64,000 nucleotides of DNA. It comes from an uncultured Bacteroidales bacterium. Its GTDB lineage: Bacteria > Bacteroidota > Bacteroidia > Bacteroidales > UBA3663. Where the stretch lies: positions 62,001 to 126,000 of the forward strand of contig CAJOLH010000010.1 in NCBI GenBank assembly GCA_905235375.1, in the 5' to 3' direction. The position numbers were made by a program, and so were the translations under genes. This document shows, piece after piece, positions 36,249-48,100 of this stretch (positions within the stretch are counted from its first letter, which is position 1; each line of letters starts with the position of its first letter). The notes under the pieces were generated by a model. That model saw only the letters and a program-made list of their open reading frames with translations. It searched no databases and was not told the DNA's origin.

Positions 36249-36457
36249 GCCATTGTTCCCTGCGTGGCTGCTCTACGATATGCTTCCCTTACACGTTTCC
36301 CCTGACTGATGACATTGTATCTCTCTGTTTCCCCGTCACGATCATTTAGGCCGCCCAAATGAAAACTCTTCTCATCAATTTCCGCTAAAAAAACTAAAAT
36401 ATCCCAATAAAAACACATTTTTCCCCATAAACGTGTACAACCTATTTTATAATTGAT

Positions 36458-36466
36458 TATATTTGC
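36458..36466 (+). promoter_or_regulatory. -7 element of the PfkB kinase gene
   Basis: TATATTTGC, 26 bp before the ATG at 36493. It excludes the earlier in-frame TTG at 36463, which lies inside the element. Confidence 0.72.
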
Positions 36467-36492
36467 GATGGAAAATAAAGTACTACTGCTTT

Positions 36493-37398
36493 ATGCGCGA
36501 AATTATTTGCATTGGTCATATCACACATGACCACATCGTGACACCAGACATCGACCTCCACATCCCAGGCGGTACCGCATGGTATTTCGCGTGGGGTATG
36601 CAGGCTTTGGCCGACTCGGATCCAGAGCCGTGTTCCCCTTATCGCCTTATCACGGCGGTAGGAGAGGAGGACATGACAGCCGTAGAGCAGCTCCGAAATG
36701 CAGGCGTTCGTGTTGAGGTCCTTCCAAGCCCGGCAACGGTTTATTTCGAGAACAAGTATGGAGCCAATATGAACAATCGCCAGCAGCGTGTGCTTAGTAA
36801 GGCATCCCCCTTTACTTGGGATCGCCTCGAACCCCTTCTCGAAGGCGTTGATCAACCATACTTCATCCTCGGTTCACTTTTGGCCGATGACTTTTCGCTT
36901 GATGTGATTCGCCATCTTCATCAGATTGGCAAAGTCGTTGTAGATGTGCAAGGTTATTTGCGCGAAGTGGTAGGCGAAGAGGTGCGCGCTACAGATTGGC
37001 CCCAGAAGCAGGAGGCCCTGCAGTATGTCGATGTCCTGAAGACCAACGAATACGAGATGGATGTCCTCACTGGTGAAGACGATCCCGTCAAGGCAGTTCA
37101 TAAGCTCGGCCAATGGGGTGTAGGCGAAGTGCTCCTTACCCTCGGTGACCTTGGCTCCTTCATTTATCGCCGTATGGAGAACTGCACTACCCGCATTCAG
37201 TCCTTCCCACCCCGAAAGCTTGTTGATGCCACTGGTTGCGGAGACACCTACACAATGGCTTACATCTATCGTCGCACTCAGGGGGCCTCAGTCCTCGATG
37301 CAGGGCGTTTCGCCGCTGCAGTCGCTACTCTCAAGCTTGAGCGCTCCGGACCTTTCAACGGCACCGTCCAACAGGTTCGTTCCATTCTTGGCAAATAG
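36493..37398 (+). CDS. PfkB-family carbohydrate kinase
   Basis: The 302-residue protein has the ribokinase/PfkB layout: an N-terminal ICIGHITHDHIV strand, a glycine pair in IPGGTAWYFAWG, and the C-terminal signature VDATGCGDTYTMAYIYRR. The anion-hole/catalytic segment reads DATGCGD, with Cys where DATGAGD is usual. Substrates of this family include ribose, fructose, adenosine and other sugars; none can be assigned here. The ATG at 36493 is chosen from the promoter position. It lies upstream of enolase but is separated by 213 bp. Confidence 0.87.
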   Translation: MREIICIGHITHDHIVTPDIDLHIPGGTAWYFAWGMQALADSDPEPCSPYRLITAVGEEDMTAVEQLRNAGVRVEVLPSPATVYFENKYGANMNNRQQRVLSKASPFTWDRLEPLLEGVDQPYFILGSLLADDFSLDVIRHLHQIGKVVVDVQGYLREVVGEEVRATDWPQKQEALQYVDVLKTNEYEMDVLTGEDDPVKAVHKLGQWGVGEVLLTLGDLGSFIYRRMENCTTRIQSFPPRKLVDATGCGDTYTMAYIYRRTQGASVLDAGRFAAAVATLKLERSGPFNGTVQQVRSILGK

Positions 37399-37608
37399 CA
37401 CTTCGTCTTTGACATTTTCATGATGTGCCTGTCGCTGCCATTCTGGTCAGGCATTTCGTCCATTGTTTCGTCTGACAGGAAGTCGTCCCTTTGTGGGTCT
37501 CTGTCACGGATGTGTCTTTCCTCCCCATGTGGTGTGTATTGGTCAAGTTTGACAACTTCTATCGAAATCCTTTAACCAAAATAATAAACTGAGTTCAAAA
37601 CAAATTAA

Positions 37609-38919
<1,311 letters not shown>

Positions 38920-38935
38920 TCCCTCTTACCCTCAT

Positions 38936-38970
38936 AATCCACCCCACCCCAAAAGGCGGGGTGGATTTTT
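38936..38970 (+). terminator. Rho-independent terminator of enolase
   Basis: AATCCACCCC (38936-38945) pairs with GGGGTGGATT (38958-38967), followed by a run of T. Confidence 0.93.
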
Positions 38971-39083
38971 CTTGTCACACTTGCGCCTTCCTCAATATCC
39001 TCCTGCTTTACCTCATGTCCCCAATTAAAACTCTTCACCATACTTCTTAATCCCATTACGTATTACCACAATCGTACAAAACA

Positions 39084-40064
39084 ATGAAAACTTTCAAATT
39101 AGGCATCATCGGTGCCGGTTGGATTGCCGACCAAATGGGCAAGACCATTACTCCCATCCCATGTTATGAGGTCTATGCCATTGCATCCCGCTCCATCGAA
39201 AAAGCACAAGCGTACGCTCAACGATATAGCTGCACCCGTATCTATGACAGTTACGAAGCTCTTGTCAAGGACCCCGATGTCGATCTCGTGTACATTGCTA
39301 CACCCCATTCACATCACTATGCCCACGCCCGCCTCGCTCTTGAACACGGCAAGCCCTGCCTCGTCGAAAAAGCCTTTACCGCCAACGCTGCCGAAGCACG
39401 TGAACTCATTGACTTCGCCCATGAAAAAGGCATCTTCATCACCGAAGCGATTTGGACACGTTATATGCCCCTCTCGCATAAGATTAAGGAAATCATGGAA
39501 AGTGGCATCATCGGTCAACCTCACATCCTGCAGGCCAGTCTCTGCTATATGATGCAGAAAAAGCAGCGCATCTTCTTGCCCGAACTTGCCGGTGGCGCTC
39601 TCCTTGATGTTGGTGTCTATGCGCTCAACTTTGCCCGTATGTACTTCGGTACAGACATCGTACGTCAGGTTAGCAACTGTATCCTCGGTCCCACAGGCAT
39701 GGACATGCAAGAATGTGTTTCCCTTACCTTTGCCGACGGCAAGATGGCCAATCTCCAATCGGGTGCTCTCTGTCTCAATGACCGACGTGGCATAATCAGC
39801 GGAACCGAAGGTTACATCAGTGTGGATAACATCAACTGCCCAGGTAGGGTGGAAGTTTGGCGAAATTACGAACTCGTTGCCACCTACGACAGGCCCATCG
39901 ACATGGTCACCGGCTACGAATATCAGGTGTTCGAAAGCAAGCGCTGCATCGAAGCTGGCCTACTCGAATCCCCCATGATGCCCCATGCCGAAACCATCTC
40001 CATCATGCAGCAGATGGATTCCCTTCGCAAAGAATGGGGCGTTCGCTACCCCATGGACCGCTAA
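39084..40064 (+). CDS. Gfo/Idh/MocA-family NAD(P)-dependent oxidoreductase
   Basis: The 326-residue enzyme has the N-terminal Rossmann motif LGIIGAGWIADQM (about residues 6-18), the DLVYIATPHSHHYAHA strand and the catalytic LVEKAFTANAAEA segment typical of the family, where the EK(P) lysine is catalytic. Members oxidise or reduce sugars, inositols and related compounds; the substrate is unknown. The next gene follows by 109 bp and encodes a GH18 enzyme, so a joint role in sugar breakdown is possible. Confidence 0.88.
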   Translation: MKTFKLGIIGAGWIADQMGKTITPIPCYEVYAIASRSIEKAQAYAQRYSCTRIYDSYEALVKDPDVDLVYIATPHSHHYAHARLALEHGKPCLVEKAFTANAAEARELIDFAHEKGIFITEAIWTRYMPLSHKIKEIMESGIIGQPHILQASLCYMMQKKQRIFLPELAGGALLDVGVYALNFARMYFGTDIVRQVSNCILGPTGMDMQECVSLTFADGKMANLQSGALCLNDRRGIISGTEGYISVDNINCPGRVEVWRNYELVATYDRPIDMVTGYEYQVFESKRCIEAGLLESPMMPHAETISIMQQMDSLRKEWGVRYPMDR

Positions 40065-40173
40065 ATATTTGTTTAACGAATATAAGTATGATTGTAATAC
40101 TATCTTCCATAGTCGGAGCATTATTTTAGTGATCTCAATACGGACAATCTCATATACTATCTATGTGAAAATA

Positions 40174-41229
40174 ATGAATACCGTAAAACTCCTGCACATC
40201 GTATGTCAAGCGTTGTTCATCCTGCTGGTGGCAGCCATCGTTTTTGCTTCATGTCGCCCCCAAGACCAGAAAATTGTTGATGATGACCAATCGACCGAGA
40301 GGGTAGTGGTCGGCTATGTTACGTCGTGGAGCGAACGAATGCCCGATCCAAATCTTGTCACACATCTTAATTATGCTTTTGGCCATGTGACTGGGGACTT
40401 CGATAGCGTATGTATCGACAATCCCGAGCGCTTGCAATCCATCGTTGCCTTGAAGGAGGCAAATCCCCATCTGAAGGTACTTCTCAGCGTCGGAGGGTGG
40501 GGCAGTGGCAATTTCTCAGAGATGGCTGCTGACGATGCACATCGCCTTTCGTTTGCCCGTAATTGCCAAAAGGCTGTTGACACCTATTCCCTTGATGGGA
40601 TTGATATCGATTGGGAATATCCTACATCAAGTGCTGCGGGTATCTCGTCATCTCCTGATGATACGAAAAACTTCACATTGCTTATGCACGACTTGCGTCA
40701 AACCATCGGGACCGAATGTCTGCTCACTTTCGCCGATTATGCCGACACCACATACGTTGATTATCAAAGCGTCTTGCCCTACATCGACTTCATCAACCTG
40801 ATGACCTACGACATGGACGATCCGCCCTATCATCATTCCGCATTGTTCCGCTCCGAAATCGCTGGTTCGCTTTGCGTTTCCGAAGCCATCGACCATCATC
40901 TTGAAGTAGGCATCCCACTCTCGAAACTCGTCATGGGCATGCCGTTCTATGGGCGCCCCAGCAAGGACTACAAAGGTCAGCGCTCCTTCGGCAAGCTGTC
41001 CACCGACGGCCTTTACACCGAACGCTGGGATTCCATCGCCCTCGTTACCTATCTCGTCGATGAGCAAGGCAAGATGGTCCTCGCCCACGAGAACGCCACC
41101 TCCATTATCCACAAGTGCAGATATATCCTCACAAAAGGTCTTAGAGGTGCCATGTATTGGGATTGCGACGACGATGACGATTCCTACACCCTTAGCCGTA
41201 CGGTCTGGAATCTTTTGGTAGAGGAGTAA
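40174..41229 (+). CDS. Glycoside hydrolase family 18 lipoprotein (chitinase/endo-N-acetylglucosaminidase-like)
   Basis: The ATG at 40174 opens a lipoprotein signal peptide (VFASC lipobox, Cys 27); upstream in-frame codons overlap the previous gene. The 351-residue protein has the GH18 signatures: VVVGYVTSW, VLLSVGGWG, the catalytic DGIDIDWEYP with the complete DxxDxDxE, then INLMTYD and a final GAMYWDCDDDD. Such enzymes cleave beta-1,4 GlcNAc linkages by substrate-assisted catalysis, either in chitin or in N-glycans. No SusC/D pair is nearby. The lipid anchor suggests the cell surface or periplasm. Array B begins 55 bp after the stop. Confidence 0.93.
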   Translation: MNTVKLLHIVCQALFILLVAAIVFASCRPQDQKIVDDDQSTERVVVGYVTSWSERMPDPNLVTHLNYAFGHVTGDFDSVCIDNPERLQSIVALKEANPHLKVLLSVGGWGSGNFSEMAADDAHRLSFARNCQKAVDTYSLDGIDIDWEYPTSSAAGISSSPDDTKNFTLLMHDLRQTIGTECLLTFADYADTTYVDYQSVLPYIDFINLMTYDMDDPPYHHSALFRSEIAGSLCVSEAIDHHLEVGIPLSKLVMGMPFYGRPSKDYKGQRSFGKLSTDGLYTERWDSIALVTYLVDEQGKMVLAHENATSIIHKCRYILTKGLRGAMYWDCDDDDDSYTLSRTVWNLLVEE

Positions 41230-41283
41230 TTATCTTTGAAACCCATAGATATTGTCTTTCCGCTTGAAGATCCGAGATTAATC

Positions 41284-41730
41284 ACTCTGTCGGCCGACAG
41301 AAAGATTCCGCATTTTGAACAAGTACTCTGACAGCCGACAGGATGCTTTATCCAGTAGGAGCAAGCACTTTGTTGCACGTCAGAATGCTTTATCAAGGAG
41401 GAAATTGTACTCTGTCGGTCATCAGAGTATTCTATCCAATCGAGCAAGCACTCTGTCGGCCGTCAGAATGTTCTATCCAATCGAGTAAGCACTTTGACGG
41501 CCATCACGATGCTCTATCCTGTAGGAGCAAGCACTTTGTCGCGCGTCAGAATGCTTTATCAAGGAGGAAATTGTACTCTGTTGGCCATCACGATGCTCTA
41601 TCCTGTTGGCGCAAGCACTTTGACGGCCATCACGATGCTCTATCCTGTTGGCGCAAGCACTCTGACGGCCATCACGATGCTTTCGCAAAATGAGCAAGTA
41701 CTCTGTCGCGCGTCAGAGTGCTATATAACG
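41284..41730. repeat. Array B: 11 tandem 41-42-bp palindromic units
   Basis: Units start (ACTYTG) at 41284, 41325, 41367, 41409, 41450, 41491, 41533, 41575, 41617, 41659 and 41700. Each contains a 26-bp near-palindrome whose ideal form is AGCACTCTGACGG joined to its reverse complement, with centres such as CGGCCG, CGCGCG or CGGCCA. A linker of about 16 bp follows and recurs in a few versions (for example TATCCTGTAGGAGCA and TATCAAGGAGGAAAT). Four of the ten intervals are 41 and six are 42, which breaks any reading frame, so the array is not coding. It sits between GH18 and the pckA promoter. The remainder of the gap, 41731-41867, is AT-rich with no feature that I see. Confidence 0.93.
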
Positions 41731-41867
41731 TTGAAGATGGATTATTTGTGTTTTTGACCAACCATCCGACAGGGGATGATTAATTATGAACCATTGTATG
41801 TTTGAAAAGTAAATATGGCATTTTGAATAGATTACAATTATTTCTTTACAAAATACTACATAAAATG

Positions 41868-41899
41868 TTGGAATATTGACAAAAACTAATTATATTTGC
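41868..41899 (+). promoter_or_regulatory. Promoter of pckA
   Basis: TTG at 41868-41870 and TATATTTGC at 41891-41899, 20 bp apart. The predicted leader is about 100 bases, longer than most here, leaving room for regulation. Confidence 0.8.
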
Positions 41900-42007
41900 G
41901 CTGAAAAAGGGGTAGAGAAAGTATATTCTTGAACTATCTTTTTCATCGGTGTGTATTAAATTCATTATAAACTTTAATCTTATTCTTTTAATATTTAAAA
42001 AGGTATT

Positions 42008-43609
42008 ATGGCAAATTTGGATTTGACAAAGTATGGTATTACGGGTTCGACCGTGATTGCTTACAATCCTTCCTATGAAGATCTTTTCAAGGCAGAGACT
42101 GATCCTTCTCTCACAGGTTATGAGAAGGGCCAGGTAACTGAGCTCGGTGCTGTGAACGTAATGACTGGTATCTTCACCGGTCGTTCTCCTAAGGACAAGT
42201 ATATCGTAGATAACGACGAGAGCCACAACAACGTTTGGTGGACAACCGAAGGCTACAAGAACGACAATCATCCCATGTCGGAAGAGGTTTGGGCAAAAAT
42301 AAAGGAAATTGCAAAGAACGAGCTTTCGAACAAGAACCTTTATGTAGTCGATGCTTTCTGCGGTGCCAACAAGGCAACCCGTCTTGCAGTTCGCTTCATC
42401 GTTGAGGTAGCTTGGCAGGCACACTTCGTAAAGAATATGTTCATCCAGCCTACAGAGGAGGAACTTGCAAACTTCGAGCCAAACTTTGTCATCTATAATG
42501 CTTCTAAGGCAGTCGTAGAAAACTACAAAGAGCTTGGCTTGAACTCTGAGACTTGTGTTGCCTTCAACACCAAGACCCGTGAGCAAGTCATCATCAACAC
42601 TTGGTATGGCGGTGAGATGAAGAAAGGTATGTTCTCGATGATGAACTACTATCTGCCTCTCCAGGGCATAGCTTCAATGCACTGCTCGGCCAACTGTGAC
42701 ATGAACGGTGAGAATACTGCTATCTTCTTCGGCCTCTCTGGCACTGGCAAGACCACTCTCTCGACCGATCCTAAGCGTCGCCTTATTGGTGATGACGAGC
42801 ATGGTTGGGATGACAATGGCGTTTTCAACTTCGAGGGCGGCTGCTATGCAAAGGTTATCAAGCTCGACAAGGAGTCGGAGCCCGATATCTACAACGCTAT
42901 CAAGCGCAATGCCCTGCTCGAGAATGTGACCGTTGATGAGAACGGCAAGATTGACTTCAATGACAAGTCGGTTACCGAGAACACTCGCGTTTCTTACCCC
43001 ATCAACCACATCAAGAACATCCAGCCCGGTTCGTCTGCACCCGCTGCCAAGCAGGTTATCTTCCTTTCCGCCGACGCATTCGGTGTACTTCCTCCAGTAT
43101 CTATTCTGACCCCAGAACAGACCAAGTACTACTTCCTCTCTGGCTTCACAGCTAAGCTCGCAGGTACAGAGCGTGGCATTACCGAGCCAACTCCAACCTT
43201 CTCAGCTTGCTTCGGTCAGGCATTCCTTGAGCTCCACCCAACCAAATATGCTGAGGAGCTCGTGAAGAAGATGGAAAAGAGCGGTGCAAAAGCTTATCTG
43301 GTAAACACAGGTTGGAATGGCACAGGCAAGCGCATCTCAATCCGCGATACCCGTGGCATCATCGACGCTATCCTCAACGGTGCAATCAACAAGGTTGAGA
43401 CCAAGCACATCCCGTACTTCAACTTTGAGGTGCCTGTAATCCTCGAAGGTGTTGACCGCCGCATCCTCGATCCACGCGACACTTACGCATGCGACTGCGA
43501 GTGGGAGGAGAAGGCAAAGGATCTTGCTGCACGCTTCATCAAGAACTTCGGCAAGTACACCACCAATGATGCAGGAAAGGCTCTTGTAGCCGCCGGTCCC
43601 CAGCTCTAA
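42008..43609 (+). CDS. pckA: Phosphoenolpyruvate carboxykinase (ATP)
   Basis: The 533-residue enzyme interconverts oxaloacetate and PEP with ATP/ADP. In Bacteroidales it usually runs in the CO2-fixing direction on the way to succinate. The kinase-type P-loop [14 protein letters not shown] lies near residue 240, preceded by the substrate loop [13 protein letters not shown] and MHCSANC, and followed by GDDEHGWDD and [14 protein letters not shown]. Codon bias indicates high expression. It has its own promoter and a double-hairpin end, so it is a single-gene unit. Confidence 0.98.
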   Translation: MANLDLTKYGITGSTVIAYNPSYEDLFKAETDPSLTGYEKGQVTELGAVNVMTGIFTGRSPKDKYIVDNDESHNNVWWTTEGYKNDNHPMSEEVWAKIKEIAKNELSNKNLYVVDAFCGANKATRLAVRFIVEVAWQAHFVKNMFIQPTEEELANFEPNFVIYNASKAVVENYKELGLNSETCVAFNTKTREQVIINTWYGGEMKKGMFSMMNYYLPLQGIASMHCSANCDMNGENTAIFFGLSGTGKTTLSTDPKRRLIGDDEHGWDDNGVFNFEGGCYAKVIKLDKESEPDIYNAIKRNALLENVTVDENGKIDFNDKSVTENTRVSYPINHIKNIQPGSSAPAAKQVIFLSADAFGVLPPVSILTPEQTKYYFLSGFTAKLAGTERGITEPTPTFSACFGQAFLELHPTKYAEELVKKMEKSGAKAYLVNTGWNGTGKRISIRDTRGIIDAILNGAINKVETKHIPYFNFEVPVILEGVDRRILDPRDTYACDCEWEEKAKDLAARFIKNFGKYTTNDAGKALVAAGPQL

Positions 43610-43618
43610 GACTCGTAA

Positions 43619-43690
43619 GGTTTACAGCTCGCTGTAACCTGTTCAAGATTTGGTCCGCCCCTCTTTGTGAAGGACGGACCAAAGTTTTTA
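43619..43690 (+). terminator. Double hairpin terminator of pckA
   Basis: A small hairpin, roughly GGTTTACAGC with GCTGTAACC (43619-43639), precedes the main terminator TTTGGTCCG (43649-43657) with CGGACCAAA (43675-43683) and GTTTTTAA. Confidence 0.88.
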
Positions 43691-43786
43691 ATCGTTAAAA
43701 AACATGTTATAGAACAACTTTATCGACAAGTTTGACCCTAAAATCGAGGAAAATAAATTTTTTAACGATTTTTTTGCTAATTTTAC

Positions 43787-43817
43787 TTTGCAAATAAAAG
43801 TTTTTTTTGTATATTTG
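43787..43817 (+). promoter_or_regulatory. Promoter of the AAA ATPase gene
   Basis: TTTG (43787-43790) and TATATTTGC (43809-43817), 18 bp apart, lie 42 bp before the GTG at 43860. Confidence 0.78.
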
Positions 43818-43859
43818 CACCGCGAAATAGCAAATAATAATTGTAAAAAATAAATAAAA

Positions 43860-45044
43860 GTGGAGACGTTTTACAGAACACACAAGTATCTGGTGGAGCA
43901 TGTTTATTCGCCAGTACGCCGTGAGCTTATCGACGAGATTAATTGGAGCAGCCGCTTGATTGGAATCAAGGGTAGTAGAGGGGTCGGAAAAACCACTTTC
44001 CTTTTGCAATATGCATTGGAGAAATATGGACCTGATGATCGCAGATGTCTCTACATCAACATGAACCACTTCTACTTCTACACCCACTCGCTGCGAGAGT
44101 TCGTTTCGCAATTCCAGCAGCAGGGAGGACGTACGTTGCTGATTGATGAGATCTTCAAGTATCCCGACTGGAGCGAGGAACTCAGGTTCATATACGACCA
44201 GTACCCAAAGGTGCAGATTATCTTTGCAGGCTCGACAGTGATGCGACTGAAAGAGGCCAATCCAATGCTCAGCGGCATCGTTGAGTCGTATAATCTGCGC
44301 GGATTCTCGTTCCGTGAGTACATCAACCTCATGGCTGGAACCAATTTCCGCAGCTACAGCTATCAGGATTTAATCTCCAATCATCAGGAAATTGCGTCTG
44401 AAATATGTTCGATGATCAAGCCTCTGAACTATTTCAAGGATTATATCCATCATGGATATTATCCGTTCTTCCTTGAGAAGAAGAACTATTCGGAGATGCT
44501 TATCAAGAATATGAACACGATGCTGGAGGTGGATATTCTCTTCCTGAAGGAGATTGAGCTGTCGTACTTGCCCAAACTGAAGAAACTGCTTCACATCCTG
44601 GCGCAAGAGGCTCCCTGTTCGCCTAATGTAAGTTTATTGGCCAAGAGTATTGAGACGAGCCGCGCTACGGTGGTGAACTACTTGTCGTACCTCAAGGAGG
44701 CCCGTCTGATCAATATGCTCTACACTTGCGAAGAGCAGTTCCCGAAGAAGCCGGCAGTTGTTTATATGCACAACACCAACATCCTGTTCCCCACCTGCCT
44801 CAACGATGTGGAACCTCGTCAGCTGCGTGAGACGTTCTTCTATAATATGTTGCATAAGGACAACAAACTGAATAAGTCGAACGAGCGCAATGTCCAGTTC
44901 TTAGTGAATGGCAGAGATCGTTTCCGCGTATGTGACTGGGTGGTTCGTACAAAGAACAACCCCGAGTACTTCTATGCAATCGACAACTTCGAGATTGGTC
45001 ATGACAATGTCATCCCGCTCTGGCTGTTCGGTTTCCTCTACTAA
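43860..45044 (+). CDS. AAA-family ATPase with DUF4143-like C-terminal region
   Basis: GTG at 43860 starts a 394-residue protein with Walker A GIKGSRGVGKTTFLLQ, Walker B TLLIDEIFKYPDW and a sensor-like IIFAGSTVMRLK. The C-terminal half has a winged-helix-like SIETSRATVVNYLSYLKEARLI, then MHNTNILF, as in AAA_14/DUF4143 proteins. The PD-(D/E)xK-like end seen in many of these is weak here. The function of the family is not established. It lies 76 bp upstream of nifJ on the same strand, with its own promoter, so the oxidoreductase may be partly read through from it. Confidence 0.85.
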   Translation: METFYRTHKYLVEHVYSPVRRELIDEINWSSRLIGIKGSRGVGKTTFLLQYALEKYGPDDRRCLYINMNHFYFYTHSLREFVSQFQQQGGRTLLIDEIFKYPDWSEELRFIYDQYPKVQIIFAGSTVMRLKEANPMLSGIVESYNLRGFSFREYINLMAGTNFRSYSYQDLISNHQEIASEICSMIKPLNYFKDYIHHGYYPFFLEKKNYSEMLIKNMNTMLEVDILFLKEIELSYLPKLKKLLHILAQEAPCSPNVSLLAKSIETSRATVVNYLSYLKEARLINMLYTCEEQFPKKPAVVYMHNTNILFPTCLNDVEPRQLRETFFYNMLHKDNKLNKSNERNVQFLVNGRDRFRVCDWVVRTKNNPEYFYAIDNFEIGHDNVIPLWLFGFLY

Positions 45045-45120
45045 TTGAATGATTTATTCATACTACAAAACCATTATTAACATTATTCACTAACTAATTA
45101 ATTCTTAAACACCAAAAGAA

Positions 45121-48100
45121 ATGGCTAAGAAATTTATGACATGTGATGGTAACACCGCTGCTGCGCATATCGCGTATATGTTCAGCGAGGTAGCTGCTAT
45201 CTATCCTATTACGCCATCGTCACCAATGGCAGAGAACGTTGACGAATGGGCAGCACAGGGTCGCAAGAATCTCTTTGGCGAGACTGTTCTCGTTCAGGAA
45301 ATGCAGTCGGAAGGCGGTGCCGCTGGTGCCGTTCACGGCTCACTGCAGGCTGGTGCTCTCACCTCTACCTTTACGGCTTCACAGGGCTTGCTCCTGATGA
45401 TCCCTAACATGTATAAGATTGCAGGTGAGTTGATTCCAAGCGTTTTCCATGTTTCTGCTCGTACATTGGCTTCTCATGCTCTTTGTATCTTCGGTGACCA
45501 TCAGGACGTAATGGCATGCCGTCAGACAGGCTTTGCTATGCTTGCCGAGGGTTCTGTACAGGAGGTGATGGATCTTGCAGCCGTTGCCCACCTTTCCACC
45601 TTGACTAGCCGTGTGCCTTTCCTTAACTTCTTCGATGGCTTCCGCACATCGCATGAGTATCAGAAGATTGAGGTGATCGACCAGGAAGACCTTCGTCCAT
45701 TGGTTGACTGGGATGCCGTTAAGGCTTTCCGTGAGCGTGCCCTCTCACCCGAGCATCCTGAGATGCGTGGTATGGCCGAGAACCCCGACGTATTCTTCGC
45801 ACATCGCGAATCGTCGAATCCCTACTATAATGCAGTACCTGACATCGTAGCCAAGTATATGGATCAGGTGAGCGCCCTCACAGGCCGCAAGCATCGTCCA
45901 TTCGACTTCTATGGTCCAGCTGATGCCGAGAACATCATCATTGCTATGGGTTCGGCTACCGACTGCATCAAGGAGGTTGTTGACTACAAGGTTGCCAAGG
46001 GCGAGAAGGTAGGTTTGATCTCAGTTCACCTTTACCGTCCATTCTCACTGAAGTACCTTAAGGAGGCTCTTCCTGCTTCGGTTAAGAAGATTTGCGTGCT
46101 CGACCGTACGAAGGAGCCAGGTGCCAACTCGGAGCCTCTCTACCTCGACGTTGTCGATGCTTTGTCGGAGCTCGGTTGCCTTGGCCAGATCAAGGTCGTT
46201 GGTGGTCGCTATGGCCTCGGCTCGAACGACACCACACCTGCTCAGATCATCGCTGCTTACGACAACCTCGCTCTCAATGAGCCCAAGAACCACTTTACTC
46301 TTGGCATTGTTGACGACATCACCTTCACTTCTCTCCCCGTCGGCGAGGAGGTATCGGTTGCTCCTGCTGGTATGTTCCAGGCCAAGTTCTTCGGCCTCGG
46401 TGCTGACGGTACCGTAGGTGCCAACAAGAACTCTGTGAAGATCATTGGCGAGACTACCGACAAGTACTGCCAGGCTTACTTCTCATACGACTCGAAGAAG
46501 TCGGGTGGCTTCACCTGCTCGCACCTCCGCTTTGGTGACGAACCCATTCGTTCGACCTATCTGGTTACCACACCTAACTTCGTGGCTTGCCACCAGCAGG
46601 CTTACCTCAACATGTACGATGTTACCCGTGGCATCCAGGATGGCGGCACATTCCTGCTTAACACCATCTGGGACGGCGAGGAACTCGTCAACAACATCCC
46701 CAACAAGGTTAAGGCAGTATTGGCTCAGAAGCATGTGAAGGTTTACTACATCAATGCAACCAAGATTGCTCAGGAGATTGGTCTCGGCAACCGTACCAAC
46801 ACCATCCTCCAGTCTGCATTCTTCCGCATTACAGGTGTTATCCCCGTTGAGCAGGCTGTAGAGGAGATGAAGCACTTCATCGTGAAGTCTTACGGCAAGA
46901 AGGGCGAGGACGTTGTGAACAAGAACTATGCTGCCGTTGACCGTGGTGGCGAGTACAAGGAGCTCGCTGTTGATCCTGCATGGGCAAGCCTCACCGCTGA
47001 GCCAAAGGTTTATGCTGATGGCGACGCATTCATCAACGAGGTTGTTCGTCCAATCAACGCTCAGGATGGTGACTTGCTTCCTGTTTCTTCGTTCAAGGGC
47101 ATTGAGGATGGCACATGGCATCCAGGTACTGCCAAGTTTGAGAAGCGTGGTGTAGGTGCATTCGTTCCTGTTTGGGATGCTGCAAAGTGTATCCAGTGTA
47201 ACAAGTGTGCATACGTTTGTCCTCACGCTTGCATCCGTCCATTCGTGATGACTGCTGAGGAGAAGGAAGGCTTCACCGGCCAGACCATCGAGATGAAGGC
47301 TCCTGCTGCCATGAAGGGTATGTTCTTCACTATGCAGGTTGGCGTCAAGGATTGTCTCGCTTGCGGCAACTGTGCAGATGTCTGCCCAGGCAATCCGAAG
47401 CTCGGAGGTTCGGCTCTCAGCATGAAGCCTTACGACGACTCTTCTGCTGAAGCTCAGGAGGAGGCTGCTCGCTGGAACTATTGCGTGAACAATGTTACTT
47501 CGAAGCAGGATCTCGTTGACATCACTGCCAACGTCAAGAACTCTCAGTTCGCTCAGCCGCTCTTCGAGTTCTCTGGTGCTTGCGCAGGTTGCGGTGAGAC
47601 TCCATACGTGAAGCTCATTTCGCAACTCTTTGGTGACCGTGAGATCGTTGCCAACGCTACTGGTTGCTCTTCAATCTACTCTGGTTCAGTTCCTTCTACT
47701 CCTTATACCACCAACGCTAAGGGTCAGGGTCCAGCTTGGGCTAACTCACTCTTCGAGGACTTCTGCGAGTTTGGTCTCGGTATGGCCATTGCTCACAAGA
47801 AGATCAAGGCTCGTCTCGTTAAGCTCATGAACGAGGGCAAGGCTTGCGAGTGCTGCAGCGATGAACTGAAGGCTCTCTTCGAAAAGTGGATCGAGAACAA
47901 GGAGAGTGCTGCCGAGACTAAGGTGCTTGCTCCTCAGATTGTAGCTGCTTGCGAGGCTTGCGGTTGCGATAAGTGCAAGGAAATCCTTACTTACAAGGAT
48001 CACCTCGTTAAGCGCAGCCATTGGATCATCGGTGGCGACGGTGCTTCTTACGACATTGGCTACGGCGGTCTTGATCATGTAATCGCATCGGGCGAAGATG

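Noticed and set aside
41284-41730. Array B as a CRISPR array
   Set aside because: Linkers are only about 16 bp and recur in a few versions, unlike spacers.
46483-47625. 380-codon minus-strand frame inside nifJ
   Set aside because: Antisense artefact of strong codon bias in nifJ; the same occurs in enolase at 37651-38469.
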